Shown in pieces: positions 22,030 through 33,527 of a DNA stretch of 64,000 nucleotides. Each line of letters begins with the position of its first letter. Position 1 is the stretch's first letter. Source of the DNA: Silurus meridionalis (taxonomy: Eukaryota > Chordata > Actinopteri > Siluriformes > Siluridae); NCBI RefSeq assembly GCF_014805685.1, contig NC_060887.1:33150463-33214462 (forward strand), given 5' to 3'. A program made the translations under genes and the position numbers. The notes beneath the pieces are model-generated. The model was not told the origin of the DNA, ran no database searches, and was given only the letters and a program-made list of their open reading frames with translations.

Positions 22030-23055
22030 CTTCCGCAGTTGTCCATGCTCTGAATCACGTGTGTAATCTGTCCAAAGGAATGCATAGCGTAACAAGCGGG
22101 GTGACATCACGACCAGGAAGCCATAAAAAAGCACATGGAGTGAAGCCATTGAAGGCAGTGTGGCATAGAGATGCAGCATCTAGTTCCCTTTAAGAAACTC
22201 GAGCTGTGCTGCAATGCTCAAAGTTATCGAACCTGACAAAGGTCAGTGCAGTGGACCAGCCCACAGCGTTGCAGATGTCTTGAAGGGACACTCCAGAGGA
22301 CCAAGCCTTTAAGGCTGCCATACTCCGGGTCAAGTGAGCTCTGACCGCGAATACAGCGGGGAACCAGAGGACTTATAAGAGGATGCAATAGCATTAACAA
22401 TCCATCCGCTCAGGGTCTGCTTGTTCAGGAAGGCCTTTCCTCTGAGGGCTGTAGCAGATGAGCAGCTGATCTGACTTCATCCAGGGACTCGTCCTGTGGA
22501 CGTAAGTGTCCAGTGCTCGTACCGGACACAGCCTCGTCTGGGGCCTAAAACGGAGAAAGATAGATTGCCTGTAGCCTAACAGGTCGTGGAACAACTTAGT
22601 GCACTTTGGGGATGTAACCCGTTCTAGAGTACAAAAAGGCACTGGCCATTCCTGAAGTAAACTTTGGAAAGGAGGGGCCACATAGAGGAACCAACCGGGC
22701 AGTGAACAGGATCCAAATGGTGATGCTCACACCACACATTGAACAGGCGCCATCTCGCGGCATACGACCTCCTCATGAAGTAAACTCTCCACCTAGTTGG
22801 AGAGACCGGAAACTCTGAGCTGTTCTCCTTGAGCCTAACGGGGGGAAATGCATACAGTTGTAGCCTCGGCCACACCTGAGCCATGGCGTCCGGAAGCAAT
22901 GCTATGTCTTCCTGGTCACTTTCATGGTGAGAAAAAAAGGATTTAAACAGCTCCTACCTTACTGAACAAACACACACACAGAGCGCTTCCTGAACAAACA
23001 GAAGCTGCCACTGGTTTCACTCCATGTGCTTTTAAGCTTCCTGGTCGTGACATTA
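22030..23055 (-). mobile_element. DIRS-type tyrosine-recombinase retrotransposon, internally deleted
   Basis: The stretch is bounded by inverted repeats: 22101-22158 (GACATCACGACCAGGAAGCC, AAAGCACATGGAGTGAAGCC) and 22999-23053, whose complement reads GTCACGACCAGGAAGC and AAAAGCACATGGAGTGAAAC. Between them the minus strand encodes parts of a tyrosine recombinase. Full DIRS elements are about 5-6 kb, so gag, reverse transcriptase and most RNase H are missing. The segment 22030-22100 may belong to the internal complementary region. DIRS elements integrate through a recombinase and leave no target duplication, and I see none. Confidence 0.75.
22190..22899 (-). pseudogene. DIRS RNase H tail and tyrosine recombinase, broken
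   Basis: From 22899 the frame reads DAMAQVWPRLQLYAFPPVRL, the typical end of the DIRS RNase H region, then jumps to SYAARWRLFNVWCEHHHLDP at the start of the recombinase. After a frameshift near 22640, CPVRALDTYVHRTSPWMKSD is the core of the recombinase. Further downstream, out of frame, come AHLTRSMAALKAW (the HxxR box), SLQDICNAVGWST and FVRFDNFEH. The position where the family has its catalytic Tyr (RFYN) is Asp here. With frameshifts, stops and the lost Tyr the enzyme is dead. The assignment rests on motif order, which is distinctive for fish DIRS. Confidence 0.75.
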
Positions 23056-23084
23056 CTCTGTCTGAGTAATATAAAATAATGTAA

Positions 23085-23345
23085 TTCCATTTAATTAATT
23101 TTTATTTGTATAGCGCTTTTGATTATGAACATTGTCTCAAAGCAGTTTTACACATATAAATAGGTTCTGAAGCTGTATAAAAAAATGTATAAGTTTGGTG
23201 CCTAAGTTTGCACCTTATAATTGTAAGTTTCTGCCTAATGAGCGAGCCAGTGGTGACTGTGGCAAGAAAAAAACCTCCCTGAGATGTATGAGGAAGAAAC
23301 CTTGAGAGGAACCAGACTCAAAAGAGAACTTTATGGATCTTTAGG
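23085..23345 (-). mobile_element. L2-type 3'-end element
   Basis: Minus-strand copy with TTTGTATAGCGCTTTTGATT, CATTGTCTCAAAGCAGTTTT, GTGACTGTGGCAAGAAAAAA, GAGGAAGAAACCTTGAGAGG and ACCAGACTCAAAAGAGAAC. The tail TAATTCCATTTAATTAATTT is a mutated TTGAA-type repeat. It starts about 30 bp beyond the DIRS element. Confidence 0.82.
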
Positions 23346-23576
23346 TTGTTCATGTGGCACCATCTCCAATTGCCAAGTTAGGCAGATCCGAAGAGAAGAA
23401 AGGGACAGTAATACTGGTTACTGGGACCTCAAACCATTTGAATATTCTGAAAAGATGTTGTAATATGTAAAGTCAGAATTAATCAACAATGAAAGACTTG
23501 TACACTAAGAAGGCCAGAATATAAAATATCAAAATATGTATGTTATGAATTTATGTTTATTTATGTTATAAACGTA

Positions 23577-24043
23577 CACTCTATTGCTAAAGGTTTGTGG
23601 ATACCTGGTCATTAGTATGGTCTCTGCTTTTTGAGCATTCCACATTTAGTCCCAATTTGCTCTTATAATTTGTGCTCATTCAGCCACAAGGGTGTTAGTA
23701 CTGATGTCAGGTACTGATGTAGGTGAGGTGAGGAGGCCTGGGGTGCAGTCAATGTACCAACTCATTGCAAAGGTGTTCAGTAGGGTTGAGACCAGTGAAG
23801 GCCACTCAAGATCTTCCTCTCCAAACCATGTAAACCATATCTTCGTGGAGCTCGCTTCATGCACAGGGGCATTGCCATGCTAGAAAAGGTTTTGAGTTTA
23901 CAAGTTCAATTATATGCAAAATAATATTATACTGCATCCAAAGACATCCTATATAATTGCGTGCCTCCAGCTTTGTGGTAACAGTTTTGGAGAAGAACCA
24001 CATATTGCAGGAAAGGCGTCCTAATACTTTTGTCCATATAGTG
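23577..24043 (-). mobile_element. Tc1/mariner element, internally deleted
   Basis: The ends are CACTCTATTGCTAAAGGTTT on the left and a right end whose complement reads CACTATATGGACAAAAGTAT. TA lies left of the element. On the minus strand the interior recalls the end of a Tc1 transposase: NAPVHEASSTKIWF, EEDLEWPS and PTSVPDISTNTLVAE, with a frame change where NPIEHLWDEL would be expected. Copies of the same family are at 35752 and 55435. The reading frames still open within it are remnants. Confidence 0.82.
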
Positions 24044-25661
24044 GAGATTACAAAGAAAAACAACTTGGTGCACAATTTTGCAAGTAAATATGTTAATCTT
24101 AAAGGTGTTAGATTCCATATACTTGTCCCGTACTAAACACAAGTACATAACAGCTCAGAAAGTGTACATCTCAACTAAAAACGTTCTTTGGTTTGCCCCA
24201 CTGGAGAGACCTTAAAGGTTTAATGGAGTATATAAAAAAAGACTTTAGTAAGTAACCTTACATATGTAAAGAATATAATATTTACAAAATAAATATATAG
24301 CAGTGCCTGGTTAAGAATTATACTGATAACATGGCACCTCTAGTTAATTAATAATGATTTACTGATAACCACACAGCAATGTAACTCAGATTGCATAATT
24401 TATGTCCAAACCCTCAAAGCAAAGCATGCCGTGAGCTGTTACATCCTCCCACTCATCCATCATCAGGTAAACAGCTACATTGACACTGTTTTAGGAAAAA
24501 AATTGTAAAAGTGAATGACAAACAAACCAACACACACAGGATTTAGACAAATATGGCACAGTGCTGCTCTTGTGTAATGAGAATCCAAAGACCCCGGGGC
24601 ACATCCTGGCCTTGCAGTAGCTACTGCAGCTCTGTCATTAAACAGATTCAGTGAGATTACTCACAGCCCCAGAGAAATGCTTTCTTTCCTTTATTATTAT
24701 TATTATCGACCAAGAGCACAAACCAAGAGACAGGCAATCTCAAAATAGCATTAAATCCTGCTTTAAGTAGAGCTGGAATATTTAAAGTATTGGAAACAAG
24801 TTTGTTCCTTCGTCGTGCAAGACGCATTTAACTTAAACCCTCGCTAGACGTTTAAAAACAAAGCAGCCAAATGGCACCTGAGTTTGCGCACCATGCAAAT
24901 TTTATTTATTTATTTTTGGATAAGTGACAAATGATTTGCATGTTAACAATAGGCTTGTGGGACTTCTTTCCCTCATTATCCTAGAGCAGCACCACATGCA
25001 AGCTTTAACGAGACTGACATAAAGAGTTAGCCTTCGGTTCAGTCATCTGTCTGCGCAAGGAATAAGTCATAATGCTTTGTGATGCATCCGAGCAGATGGA
25101 CTGCATAGGGAATGAGTGGAATCTCGGTTAGGTGAGATTGCCATAGACATTGTGAGCTCCTTTAGGCAAATAAACAGCAAGAAACATCTAGCAGCATCAA
25201 GAAGCAATTGTTTGCGTGATCTGATTTTAAATGCACAGCGCTGCTGGTGGTTCAGCAACATGCACAGGATTAGGTGGAGATAACTTTCCTTTTGATCAAG
25301 CGCTCCTAGGTTTAATAATGCACGGCTCAGCCTTTTCCCACTAAATGCTTTCGGAGATGGCCCAGCACTCTGAAATAAGCTCTCCTTCGGCTGTGTGGCT
25401 CACCACTCTAATCCAAGCCCCTGCTTATCCTCTTCCATGAAGATGTGACTGCAGAGGATGACTTTCTGATGTGACATTGATCTGCAAGTTGAGTTGGACA
25501 ACAGAAGAGATGCAGCTCAGAGAAAGTATCAACTGCGATGCATCATCAGGGCTTCTCGCAGCAGCTTGTTATATGTGGAAGACTTTGCAGACAAACATAA
25601 ATTATTAATTTGATGAATAATACACCTATGCTCACGTTTGAAATGTACCAAAGGAGAGAAT

Positions 25662-25662
<1 letters not shown>
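24044..25662. other. Low-repeat DNA, possible conserved non-coding sequence
   Basis: About 1.6 kb almost free of recognised repeats. From 24590 to 25560 the base composition is more balanced than in the flanks, short motifs such as ATTTGCAT and TTAATAATGCA occur, and no reading frame is convincing. Such islands in fish gene deserts are often conserved regulatory elements, but only comparison with other genomes could show it. Confidence 0.35.

Positions 25663-25711
<49 letters not shown>
25663..25711 (+). repeat. (GT)n microsatellite
   Basis: Forty-nine bases of uninterrupted GT. Confidence 0.96.
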
Positions 25712-25712
<1 letters not shown>

Positions 25713-26274
25713 TGTGCGTGGAGGTTTCATTGTCAGTTAAGTGCTTCAGTGTTACAGTTTTCTGATCTGTGGAGAGAAGAATAATAAGAATTCCCATGTG
25801 AAACTTACTCATGTGGTTTCGAAACACTCCTTGTTATGTTCCATACATTTTTAACTTGTAGTACATGTTTTCTTTTCACATTTCATGTGATTTTATTTTT
25901 AAAGCAGAATCTTGCTTTTTTCTTGTACATGAATAAATAGCATTTAAATATGATGTTTATATTTGTATACACCTGAATAACATGTTCACTGTCTCCCATG
26001 TGGATATGTCTTAACCAAGGATTGCTCCACCCCTAACAAAATATCCACTTCACTCCATCTTTTTATTGGACAGAGATATATCTTGTGATGTTAAAATAGT
26101 AAAAATAATAATACTAATTTGGTTTGTCGCTCTTGGCCTCTCGAAAAGGATCAAGGTTTTACATCGGATTATTTTACATTTTGGACATAGAGTGCTGATG
26201 ATATTTCTCACTCTTCAATGTTTGTAATGTTTAAATGATTTATCTTCGTATCACCCAGATGATAATTGGTTCTC
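25712..26274. other. Non-coding DNA, nothing recognised
   Basis: AT-rich; no repeat or coding signal seen. Confidence 0.4.
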
Positions 26275-26410
26275 TTTTCAATCTGGTTCCTCTCAAGGTT
26301 TCTTCCTCATACCATCATAGGCAAATTTTATTTTGTAATTCTTACATTCTGTAAAGAAGCTTTGAGACCCTTGTTGAAAAGCGCTATAAAAATAACATTT
26401 AATTGAATTT
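26275..26410 (+). mobile_element. L2-type 3'-end element (short)
   Basis: Contains ATCTGGTTCCTCTCAAGGTT, TTCCTCATACCATCA, GCTTTGAGACCCTTGTTGAA and AAGCGCTATAAAAATAACAT followed by TTAATTGAATTT. About 60 bp of the middle block is missing compared with 10955. Confidence 0.8.
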
Positions 26411-27094
26411 TATTTATCCCTTACTGTATGTCAAGCAGCCTGCAAAAACACCATCAGATGCTTCTTGAACTAATATTCTGGAAATTGTCCAAAAATCTGT
26501 TTTTGACCAAAATTATGTTTTTCTTCTGAAAATATACTTTGACATTAAAAACTGTTTTACAAAAATAAGTTTTATTTTGTAAGGTTTTCTAACCTTGACT
26601 TGGTGTCTTCCCACAGAGATCACTTTGGGTAAAGAGGCAGTTTAACAAACACAGGTGAGAGGTGAGAACAGCATGTCTGACTGAAGGTGTTGAAAAGCTT
26701 GCAAGCCAAGTGGGCTTAACCATGATCTGATTTATTTATTAATTTTTTTAAAGGTACAAGGACTGTTCCCTGCACAGTCACATTACCACTAAAAGCAAAA
26801 AGATAAAGCTCTCACACGAGCACTACGCATAATAAAGAAAAAAATCTACTCAAATCAGTAAAAGAAAATTAAGATAAAAATTATTTCCCTAACAGCAGCA
26901 GGGAGGAAGTCAGATCAGTAGTCAGATCAGGTAAGAGGCAATGGTGAGCTTTTTTGTTTGTTTGTTTTTTACCTCAGTCACCTGAGGTGATTTCTTTTCC
27001 TTCTGGTGATGCGAAGTACAGTTTAGGTACAGTTATGAGCCAAACTTTAAATTATGGTTGGGATACATTCAAAAGAGGGTCAGTAGTTTTCAAA
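26411..27094. other. Non-coding DNA, nothing recognised
   Basis: AT-rich; no repeat family or coding signal seen. Confidence 0.4.
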
Positions 27095-28405
27095 AGTGTA
27101 CACCAATCAGCCTCAACATTAAAACCACTTCTAGGTGAAGCTAATTACATTGATTATCTTGTTACAATGGCATCTGCCACAGTGTGGAATATTTTAGACG
27201 GCAAGTGAACAGTCAGTGCGCAGTTTCCAAAATTAGTCCAAGGAAGGACAACCTGCGAACAAGCAACATAAGAGTCACAAGCATCCAAAGGTAACTGATG
27301 TGTGTAAGGGGCAAAGGCTAGCCCAACTGGGCTGATGCCACAGAAAACCTGCAGCACAAACTGCTGAAAAAGCAATGATTAGAAAGGTGTCAGAACACTT
27401 TGTAACATTGTACATTGTAACATGCTTCTTAGCTGCAGACTGGACAGAGTATCTATGCTGACCTCGTCCACCACCGAAAGCTCTTACATTGGGCATGTAA
27501 GCATTAAATTTACACCATGAAGCAACAGAGGAAGATAAACAATTAATCATTTTACACCATGTGGATGGCAAGTTGGGTGTACATCACTTAAGTGGGAAAG
27601 AGTATGCACCAGGCATCAGCATGGACTATGGGAAGAAGGAAAACCAACAAAGGCAGTCTGTTCTGTCATCTTGACATTCATGTAATTGTTAAAAACACAC
27701 ACCATCTACTTAAACATGAATATAGCCCTTCATAGCAATGCTGTTTCACTCTTGAAGCGTGCGGCTCATTGCAGCATCGCCGTATGTCAAACGCATGTTA
27801 TGTCAAACGTTTCTATGGCAGATTTGTCGTTTCACGCCGAATTTTACATTTGCTCTTTGATCTAATTTGCTTTACATGATTAAATTGCAAATGTAATGTG
27901 CATGGTCAGTATAGCACCAAGTGCATGATGCAGCAGGAGTATGGTGGAAAATGGTCTTTAATAAAGAATCAGGCAGGGGGAAAAACACAGTTCAAAAACA
28001 GTTCTAGGGTCAGAGCCAACAGACAGAGCAACAGGGAAAGGCAAAAACACAGTCCGAAAAACAGTCCAGGGTCTTAACACAGGCAAACAGGGCAAATCCA
28101 CCGGAAAACAGGAAGTGCACACTGTGAAACCTGGAAGGTCCTGACACCAGTTAGCATAATAAGTCTTTAAACTTTTTTATACCACCTCGTATACACTATG
28201 GCATTAGAGCTGCCATATACACCAGGTAATGTAAAGTCTTACTGAAACTTACAGGACTTAAAGAATATGCTGCTAATTTGTAGCTGCTAGATGTTTTTGA
28301 AGATACCACAGTACACCTTCAGAAATCTGGTTTGACAGGTCAAAGCTTGTTTTGCAACCCAAGGAAGACATCCCCAATATTAGATAGGTGATTTTAATCT
28401 GTGTA
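27095..28405 (+). mobile_element. Tc1-like transposon, decayed and split by an insertion
   Basis: The left end reads CAATCAGCCTCAACATTAAA followed by CAATGGCATCTGCCACAGTG. The plus-strand transposase can be traced in pieces: VQGRTTCEQAT (helix-turn-helix hinge), a KGVRTL-like block, the PMLTSSTTESSYIGHVSI region and the Asp-containing area near 27540-27600. At about 27755 it breaks off. The 3' part resumes near 28240 with AACTTACAGGACTTAAAGAA and ACCACAGTACACCTTCAGAA, ending near CCAATATTAGATAGGTGATT. The D-D-E region itself is mostly lost. The 11575 remnant belongs to the same family. Confidence 0.75.
27756..28240. repeat. Insertion within the Tc1 copy, possibly LTR-derived
   Basis: About 480 bp with no Tc1 similarity. 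It contains the polyadenylation-like TTTAATAAAGAATCAGGCAG and two similar blocks, AAAAACACAGTTCAAAAACA and AAAAACACAGTCCGAAAAAC, each followed by AGGGTC, about 60 bp apart. This wording recalls LTR fragments of fish retrotransposons, but no TG..CA ends or coding part were found, so the origin is open. Confidence 0.4.
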
Positions 28406-28474
28406 TGCAGGAGAAATTGTTCAAATCTGACTAGCGGCTTTTGCAATTGCTAGCCTAAATTTCTGTGATAAAAT

Positions 28475-28668
28475 AATGGCTAAGGTGTCGGACAATGGTT
28501 AATTCAAATCCCAGCACCGCCAAGGCCGGTAAGTCCTTAAACCAGGCCCTTAACCCCTTACCTGCTAAATTTTATAAAAAAAATAATAAAAAAATAATAA
28601 AGAGAGAGAGAGAGATATAATTGTTAGTTGCTCTGGATAAGGGCATCTGTTAAATGCCATACAATTTA
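28475..28668 (+). mobile_element. tRNA-derived SINE (type B)
   Basis: Degenerate head (AATGGCTAAGGTGTCGGACA, B-box region GTTAATTCAAATCCCAGCAC), a middle AGGCCCTTAACCCCTTACCT, an A-rich and (AG)n insert, and the type-B end TTGCTCTGGATAAGGGCATC followed by TGTTAAATGCCATA. Type B differs from type A in this tail; further copies lie at 53106, 58485 and 58712. Confidence 0.78.
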
Positions 28669-28959
28669 AATATTTAATAAAATGTAAAAAGGCCAAAAAG
28701 TGCCACCAAGTAAATGTGTGTAATTTTCCCATAAAAGGAAATTTATTGGCATAAATGTATTTGTTTATGTTTTGTCAGATTCATTTCACTACTTTACACT
28801 GAACTTAATTAAGCTTTTCTGCTAGAAAACTTTCAGCGGAGACAGCAGGAGCTCCAGCATGCTTTCAAACATGCAGCCTCAAAAGTTATTCAGGTGAATA
28901 AGTGTCTTGTCACAACTTTAAACTGTCTACACTCCAAAGCATGATCTCCGCTACTCTGA
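28669..28959. other. Non-coding DNA, nothing recognised
   Basis: About 290 bp without recognised features. Confidence 0.4.
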
Positions 28960-29306
28960 TGCTGATCTTTTAGTTGTTACTCCTACCCATTTACTTTCTA
29001 TGGATATCAGGTTTTTCTTTCTGTTCAGCAAAACTTCGAAATTCTCTGCCAATTAAGATTATACAGGCTGAACCTTTTAGTGTATTTAAAACTGCTTCTA
29101 AAACCTACCTTTTTGCAGGATAACTCAGGTGATTTTTTGTTTTTTTGTTGATGAATCTGTGATATTTTATTTTTAGTTTCCATTTTTATGCTTGGAAAAA
29201 AAAACCTTTGAGATGTACAGTAACTCTATATATAGATGCTATGTAAAATTGAGTGTATGATTATGATAATAATGATAATTATTATCATTGTTATTATTAT
29301 TATTTA
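28960..29306 (+). mobile_element. LINE C-terminal remnant with (ATT)n tail
   Basis: In plus-strand pieces it reads LLVVTPTH, then AKLRNSLPIKI and SVFKTASKTYLFAG, which matches the last residues of L2/CR1-group reverse transcriptases (compare APKLWNSLPDSV and FKCRLKIYLF at 19946). After the stop, CTTTGAGATGTACAG and TAGATGCTATGTAAAATTGA lead into an ATT-rich tail, the usual end of such elements. Confidence 0.6.
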
Positions 29307-30224
29307 AAACCAACAAAAACAGAATTATGTATAAGATCAACCACAAGGGAGTACAACGTCACAAGCCATGTGAAGGTTTGGAATGCTTTTGTATAAGATC
29401 ATGGCAGTCAGAAGATGCAGAAAGTTTAAGTATGCAGTCATCCTCAATAAAATAATATCAAAATTTGGACAACTGCCATCATTAATAAAATACAGTATCA
29501 GCATCATTGTTTTTTTGTTTGGTAAGACCTAGTATGTAACTCCAATTGCATATTACCATGGTTTTGTGATTAAGTGAATGCCCACCATGTCTCTTGGGGA
29601 AAAAAATGCAAAGGTCAGGCAGCATGGAACGTGTACTTTCTATAGGCTATTAGCGTAAGGTCATTTTTAGTAATGACTTTGCTATAAGTTCTAACCAAGA
29701 AATTGCTCACAATTATGTAAAGATTATTCTATTCTAAGAAAAAAGTACATCACCACTTTGCAGTAAAACCATAGTAACACATGAAACCTTCTATTTTCCT
29801 ATACTTTAGACTACAATGCTTTTGCCTTTAAGGCATTTTGCATAATTTGAGCTTGTGTATTTTCAAATGTTTTAATGAAGTCTATGCCTAACTGAAAATC
29901 ATTTTCACACATTGACCAATCTCAGAGAAAAAATTGTTCAGGTCAAAAACAAGCTCTCCACAACAGTGCTGGAGTTTTACAATGTTTACTCAAATGTGTG
30001 ATTTTTTTTTTTTATTATTATTATTATTATTCAAAATAATAATGACTTTGTTAGATTTTTTCCATTAATATGTTAATGGAAAAAGTTTCAATTATAATAT
30101 GAAACTAGCTTGAAATGATAATTTGCTGTAATAATATTTAAGGTCATCCTTTAGATAAGTTTTAATCGGAGGGCAAAAACCAAGCTTTTTTTTTTTTTTT
30201 TTTGGTTAAAGCAACTAAAAATCT
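29307..30224. other. Non-coding DNA with T- and ATT-runs
   Basis: AT-rich, with a T/ATT run near 30001-30031 and poly(T) near 30186-30203. No gene or named repeat. Confidence 0.45.
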
Positions 30225-30640
30225 GAATGTGGAAAAATGTCAACTAGCCATATAATAAGGCATTCTGAGAGGCTGGTATTTCAGAAACTGCTAATTTGGA
30301 TTTTCACACACAACAGTCTCTAGATTTTAAAAAGCATGTTGGGTGGAAACATTTAGTGGTGGTGGTGTACTGGTGCTGCAGATGGAAAAACTAAGTTGAT
30401 GAGAGGAGACTGGTCAGACAGTCAAACAGACACGAAAGCACTGATTCCTCAAAAAAACAGTTTCTACATCAGTGGTAAGCAAAAAAAACAAATTAATAGC
30501 ACATTGAAACCTTGAAGTGAGATGGGCAACACTGCACTACACTGGGTTCCACTCCTGGACAGCTGAAGATTGGAACCAGTCCAGGAGATGTCACACAAAC
30601 ACACCTTAATGAATCTCTCTCACAGAAGCACCTGAGACTG
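30225..30640 (+). mobile_element. Tc1-like remnant
   Basis: Contains TGGTATTTCAGAAACTGCTA, GATTTTCACACACAACAGTC, TCTAGATT, GTTGATGAGAGGAGACTGGT and GTTCCACTCCTGGACAGCT in the order of a fish Tc1 transposase N-terminal half. The reading frame is destroyed. The fragment at 51036 is from the same family. Confidence 0.65.
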
Positions 30641-30710
30641 TGCAAAGCATTATCATGACCACTGTTAAATATATAGAATTAATATCAGCAAACATTATCT
30701 ACTATATATA

Positions 30711-31261
30711 CAGTACAGACCAAAAGTTTGGACACACCTTCTCATTCAAAGAGTTTTCTTTATTTTCATGACTATGAAAATTGTAGAGTCACACTGAAGG
30801 CATCAAGGGCTATTTGACCAAGAAGGAGAGTGATGGGGTGCTGCGCCAGATGACCTGGCCTCCACAGTCACCGGACCTGAACCCAATCGAGATGGTTCAG
30901 GGGTGAGCTGGACCGCAGAGTGAAGGCAAAAGGGCCAACAAGTGCCAAGCATCTCTCGGGGAACTCCTTCAAGACTGTTGGAAGACCATTTCAGGTGACT
31001 ACCTCTTGAAGCTCATCAAGAGAATGCCAAGAGTGTGCAAAGCAGTAATCAAAGCAAAAGGTGGCTACTTTGAAGAACCTAGAATATGACATTCTTCAGT
31101 TGTTTCACACTTTTTTGTTATGTATATAATTCCATATATAATTCCACATGTGTTAATTCATAGTTTTGATGCCTTCAGTGTGAATCTACAATTTTCATAG
31201 TCATGAAAATAAAGAAAACTCTTTGAATGAGAAGGTGTGTCTAAACTTTTGGTCTGTACTG
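30711..31261 (+). mobile_element. Tc1-like deletion derivative with long terminal repeats
   Basis: The ends CAGTACAGACCAAAAGTTTG and CAAACTTTTG-type inverted partner (AAACTTTTGGTCTGTACTG on the right) continue inward for about 97 bp with only about three differences. Both ends sit next to TA within short (TA)n runs. Between the arms only the last third of the transposase remains. Near-identical arms and clean ends point to a fairly young non-autonomous copy. Confidence 0.9.
30810..31090 (+). pseudogene. Tc1-type transposase C-terminal third
   Basis: Plus-strand translation gives REGECDGVLRQMTWPPQSPD-like sequence: [15 protein letters not shown] (catalytic Glu region), then LDRRVKAKGPTSAKHL with a frame change, LLQDCWKTISGDYLLKLI and MPRVCKAVIKAKGGYFEE, the normal C-terminus before a stop near 31088. 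The DNA-binding domain and both catalytic Asp residues are deleted. WGELDRR is altered to VQG followed by a stop. Confidence 0.82.
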
Positions 31262-33174
31262 TATATATATATATATATATGAACTCATACCATTGTTTGA
31301 GTTCATATATAAACCCTTAAAATGCATGCAATTCATTTTTCTATATATTTTCTGTTTAAAGTATATTTGTGAATCTGGTTATATAAAACATTGACAAAAT
31401 TACATACTTTGACAAGGAACAATTCCATCCAATCATACAAAGTGTTTTCTTGGCATGTCTACAATGTGTTGTAAAATGTATGCAATAAATTGTATGCAAT
31501 GTAAGAAAATGTGTGTAGTTTAAAGTATGCAAATACAACAATTTAACTAAAATACAACAATACAGACAAATCAGAAAGTGTAAATTATATCATTTGAAGT
31601 GTAAAATGCACCACACAATGACATCGAAATTAAATTCTAAATAAATAGAAGAATGAACAAGAACCATAATCTAAAAATGAACACATGACAACAATTATAG
31701 AAGAAAAGCAACAGACACTGATTGCAGAACCAGTTTAGACATACAGTATATAAAGTGCTTGTTGACATGTGAGTCACTTAACATGGTTCAATGAGCTGGA
31801 GTGTCGAATGGGAAATGTAGTTCATGGAAAAAATACTGACAGCCACCAATCAAAGCTGTTTGGAAACAGTACAATTAAGGTGTTAGTCATAAAATATCCT
31901 AAAGTTTTCTGGATCAATACTTCTTACCAATCAGGTTTAATTGCAAAATCATTTGTTTTGATAGTAAGTAAACAGAATGCCATTTCTGGCCAGTGGCTGT
32001 TGTAAATGCCCTCATTGTGTGTTTCTAACCTTGCATGCAGTTATCAGGAATGCTGCATGGATAGCTGTAAATGCAATAAATGTTACACTTCACATTTCTC
32101 TACACCACAATTGCTAAAAAGGTTGACCTCATACTCAGCTGAACAGTTTTGTGGAACTCAATCTCGTCTCTGACAGTCAAGATAGAGCCTCTCTTTTTAA
32201 ACTGTTTAACACTCAGTCTGAATACAGACCTGTTTACTGTTATCAACATCTTTTTAATGTATTTTAAAAATGCCTTGTCTGAATTTGTTGGTTTCCATAC
32301 AAATGAGGATGTAAGAAATGCACTTACGTGTTCCTCACACTAAACTTAACCCTTGGTTTCTTTTCATCTGAGTTCACTTGTGCATTCTTATGAACTGTAA
32401 ATGAAAACGTTTGATGTGATGCCTGATTTCCAGCTCAGTCTGGCTTGGCTTTACATTTTAAAGCTCAACAGAGTCATATAAATGCAAAATTGTGCCGAGC
32501 ATGAATATTTTCAGAAATTGGAGGTCTCATGCTTCCCAGAATAAATGGAATATATCTTACTTTTACACCACCTGCATGATAAAAATGAAAAAAATTAAAA
32601 AGCACTGTGAAATTATTTGTTCCTGAAATGTGGACCAGTAGTTAAACTATGCAGGAGCATAGTATTAGAAGTATTACAACTTTGCTTTACATCACTGCCA
32701 AATGCAGCTGACCCGAGACACTATAATTTGATTCTGATGTAAATCATTTCTAATGCAATCTTCAGGAAATCCACTTAACTATCAAATGTGATAAATGGTA
32801 CTGACAGAGAAACCCTAGCCACCTATACTAATGTCCCTCCCTATTTTTATTCGGCTTCATGTTGATAGTGGTATGCCATCTTTCTTATCCAGAATCATTC
32901 AGATATGTTTTCAATCCTTCCTGCTGTGCTTCAGTTTGCTACCAGAGATTAGTTAATGATGCCTAAACATTTATGTAGGTGTTATTTTTGAATGAATCTT
33001 CATGTTTAGGAATCCTAACTCCTAAATGCACACACACATTATACTTAGGGAAATGTAGCATAGAAATTACAGTACACTTATATGCATGTTGTTTGGGAAG
33101 CAGGAGAAAATCAGACAAGCCTTAGAAAACCTGTGTATACCAGTTCTGGCTCTAACCAGGGACTCCGGAGCAAT
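31262..33174. other. Low-repeat DNA, possible conserved non-coding sequence
   Basis: Begins with a short (TA)n. I see no SINE, LINE or inverted ends over about 1.9 kb. The part 32350-32900 has balanced composition. Short open frames (31769-32005, 32149-32343) lack motifs. Confidence 0.4.
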
Positions 33175-33315
33175 GCTGTGGCAAGTGGTAGCTCAGAGGT
33201 TAAAACAGTGGACGTCTGATTAAAGGGTATAAGTTTGAAACATCGGCACTACCAAGCTCCCACTGTTGAGCCCTTGAGTAAAGCCCTTAACCCTCAGCTA
33301 CTTATATAAATCAGA
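33175..33315 (+). mobile_element. tRNA-derived SINE fragment
   Basis: Head AGTGGTAGCTCAGAGGTTAA, B-box region ATAAGTTTGAAACATCGGCA, body CAAGCTCCCACTGTTGAGCC and CTTGAGTAAAGCCCTTAACC. It ends before the tail, so type A or B cannot be told. Confidence 0.75.
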
Positions 33316-33527
33316 TAAATATAATAAATGTATTTAAAATATATATTAAATATTAAATGTATACTTTTTTTACTATGTTGTGTATGTTATCACAGTACAT
33401 CCTGACGCGAGTTCTCAGGTGTAACGGCACATGCTCTCTACACGGCCTGAGGCATCGATATAATAGCTTCCACTAACAAAACACATTAGAGTCCAAGAGC
33501 ATTATATATTGTAGAAACATATATAGA

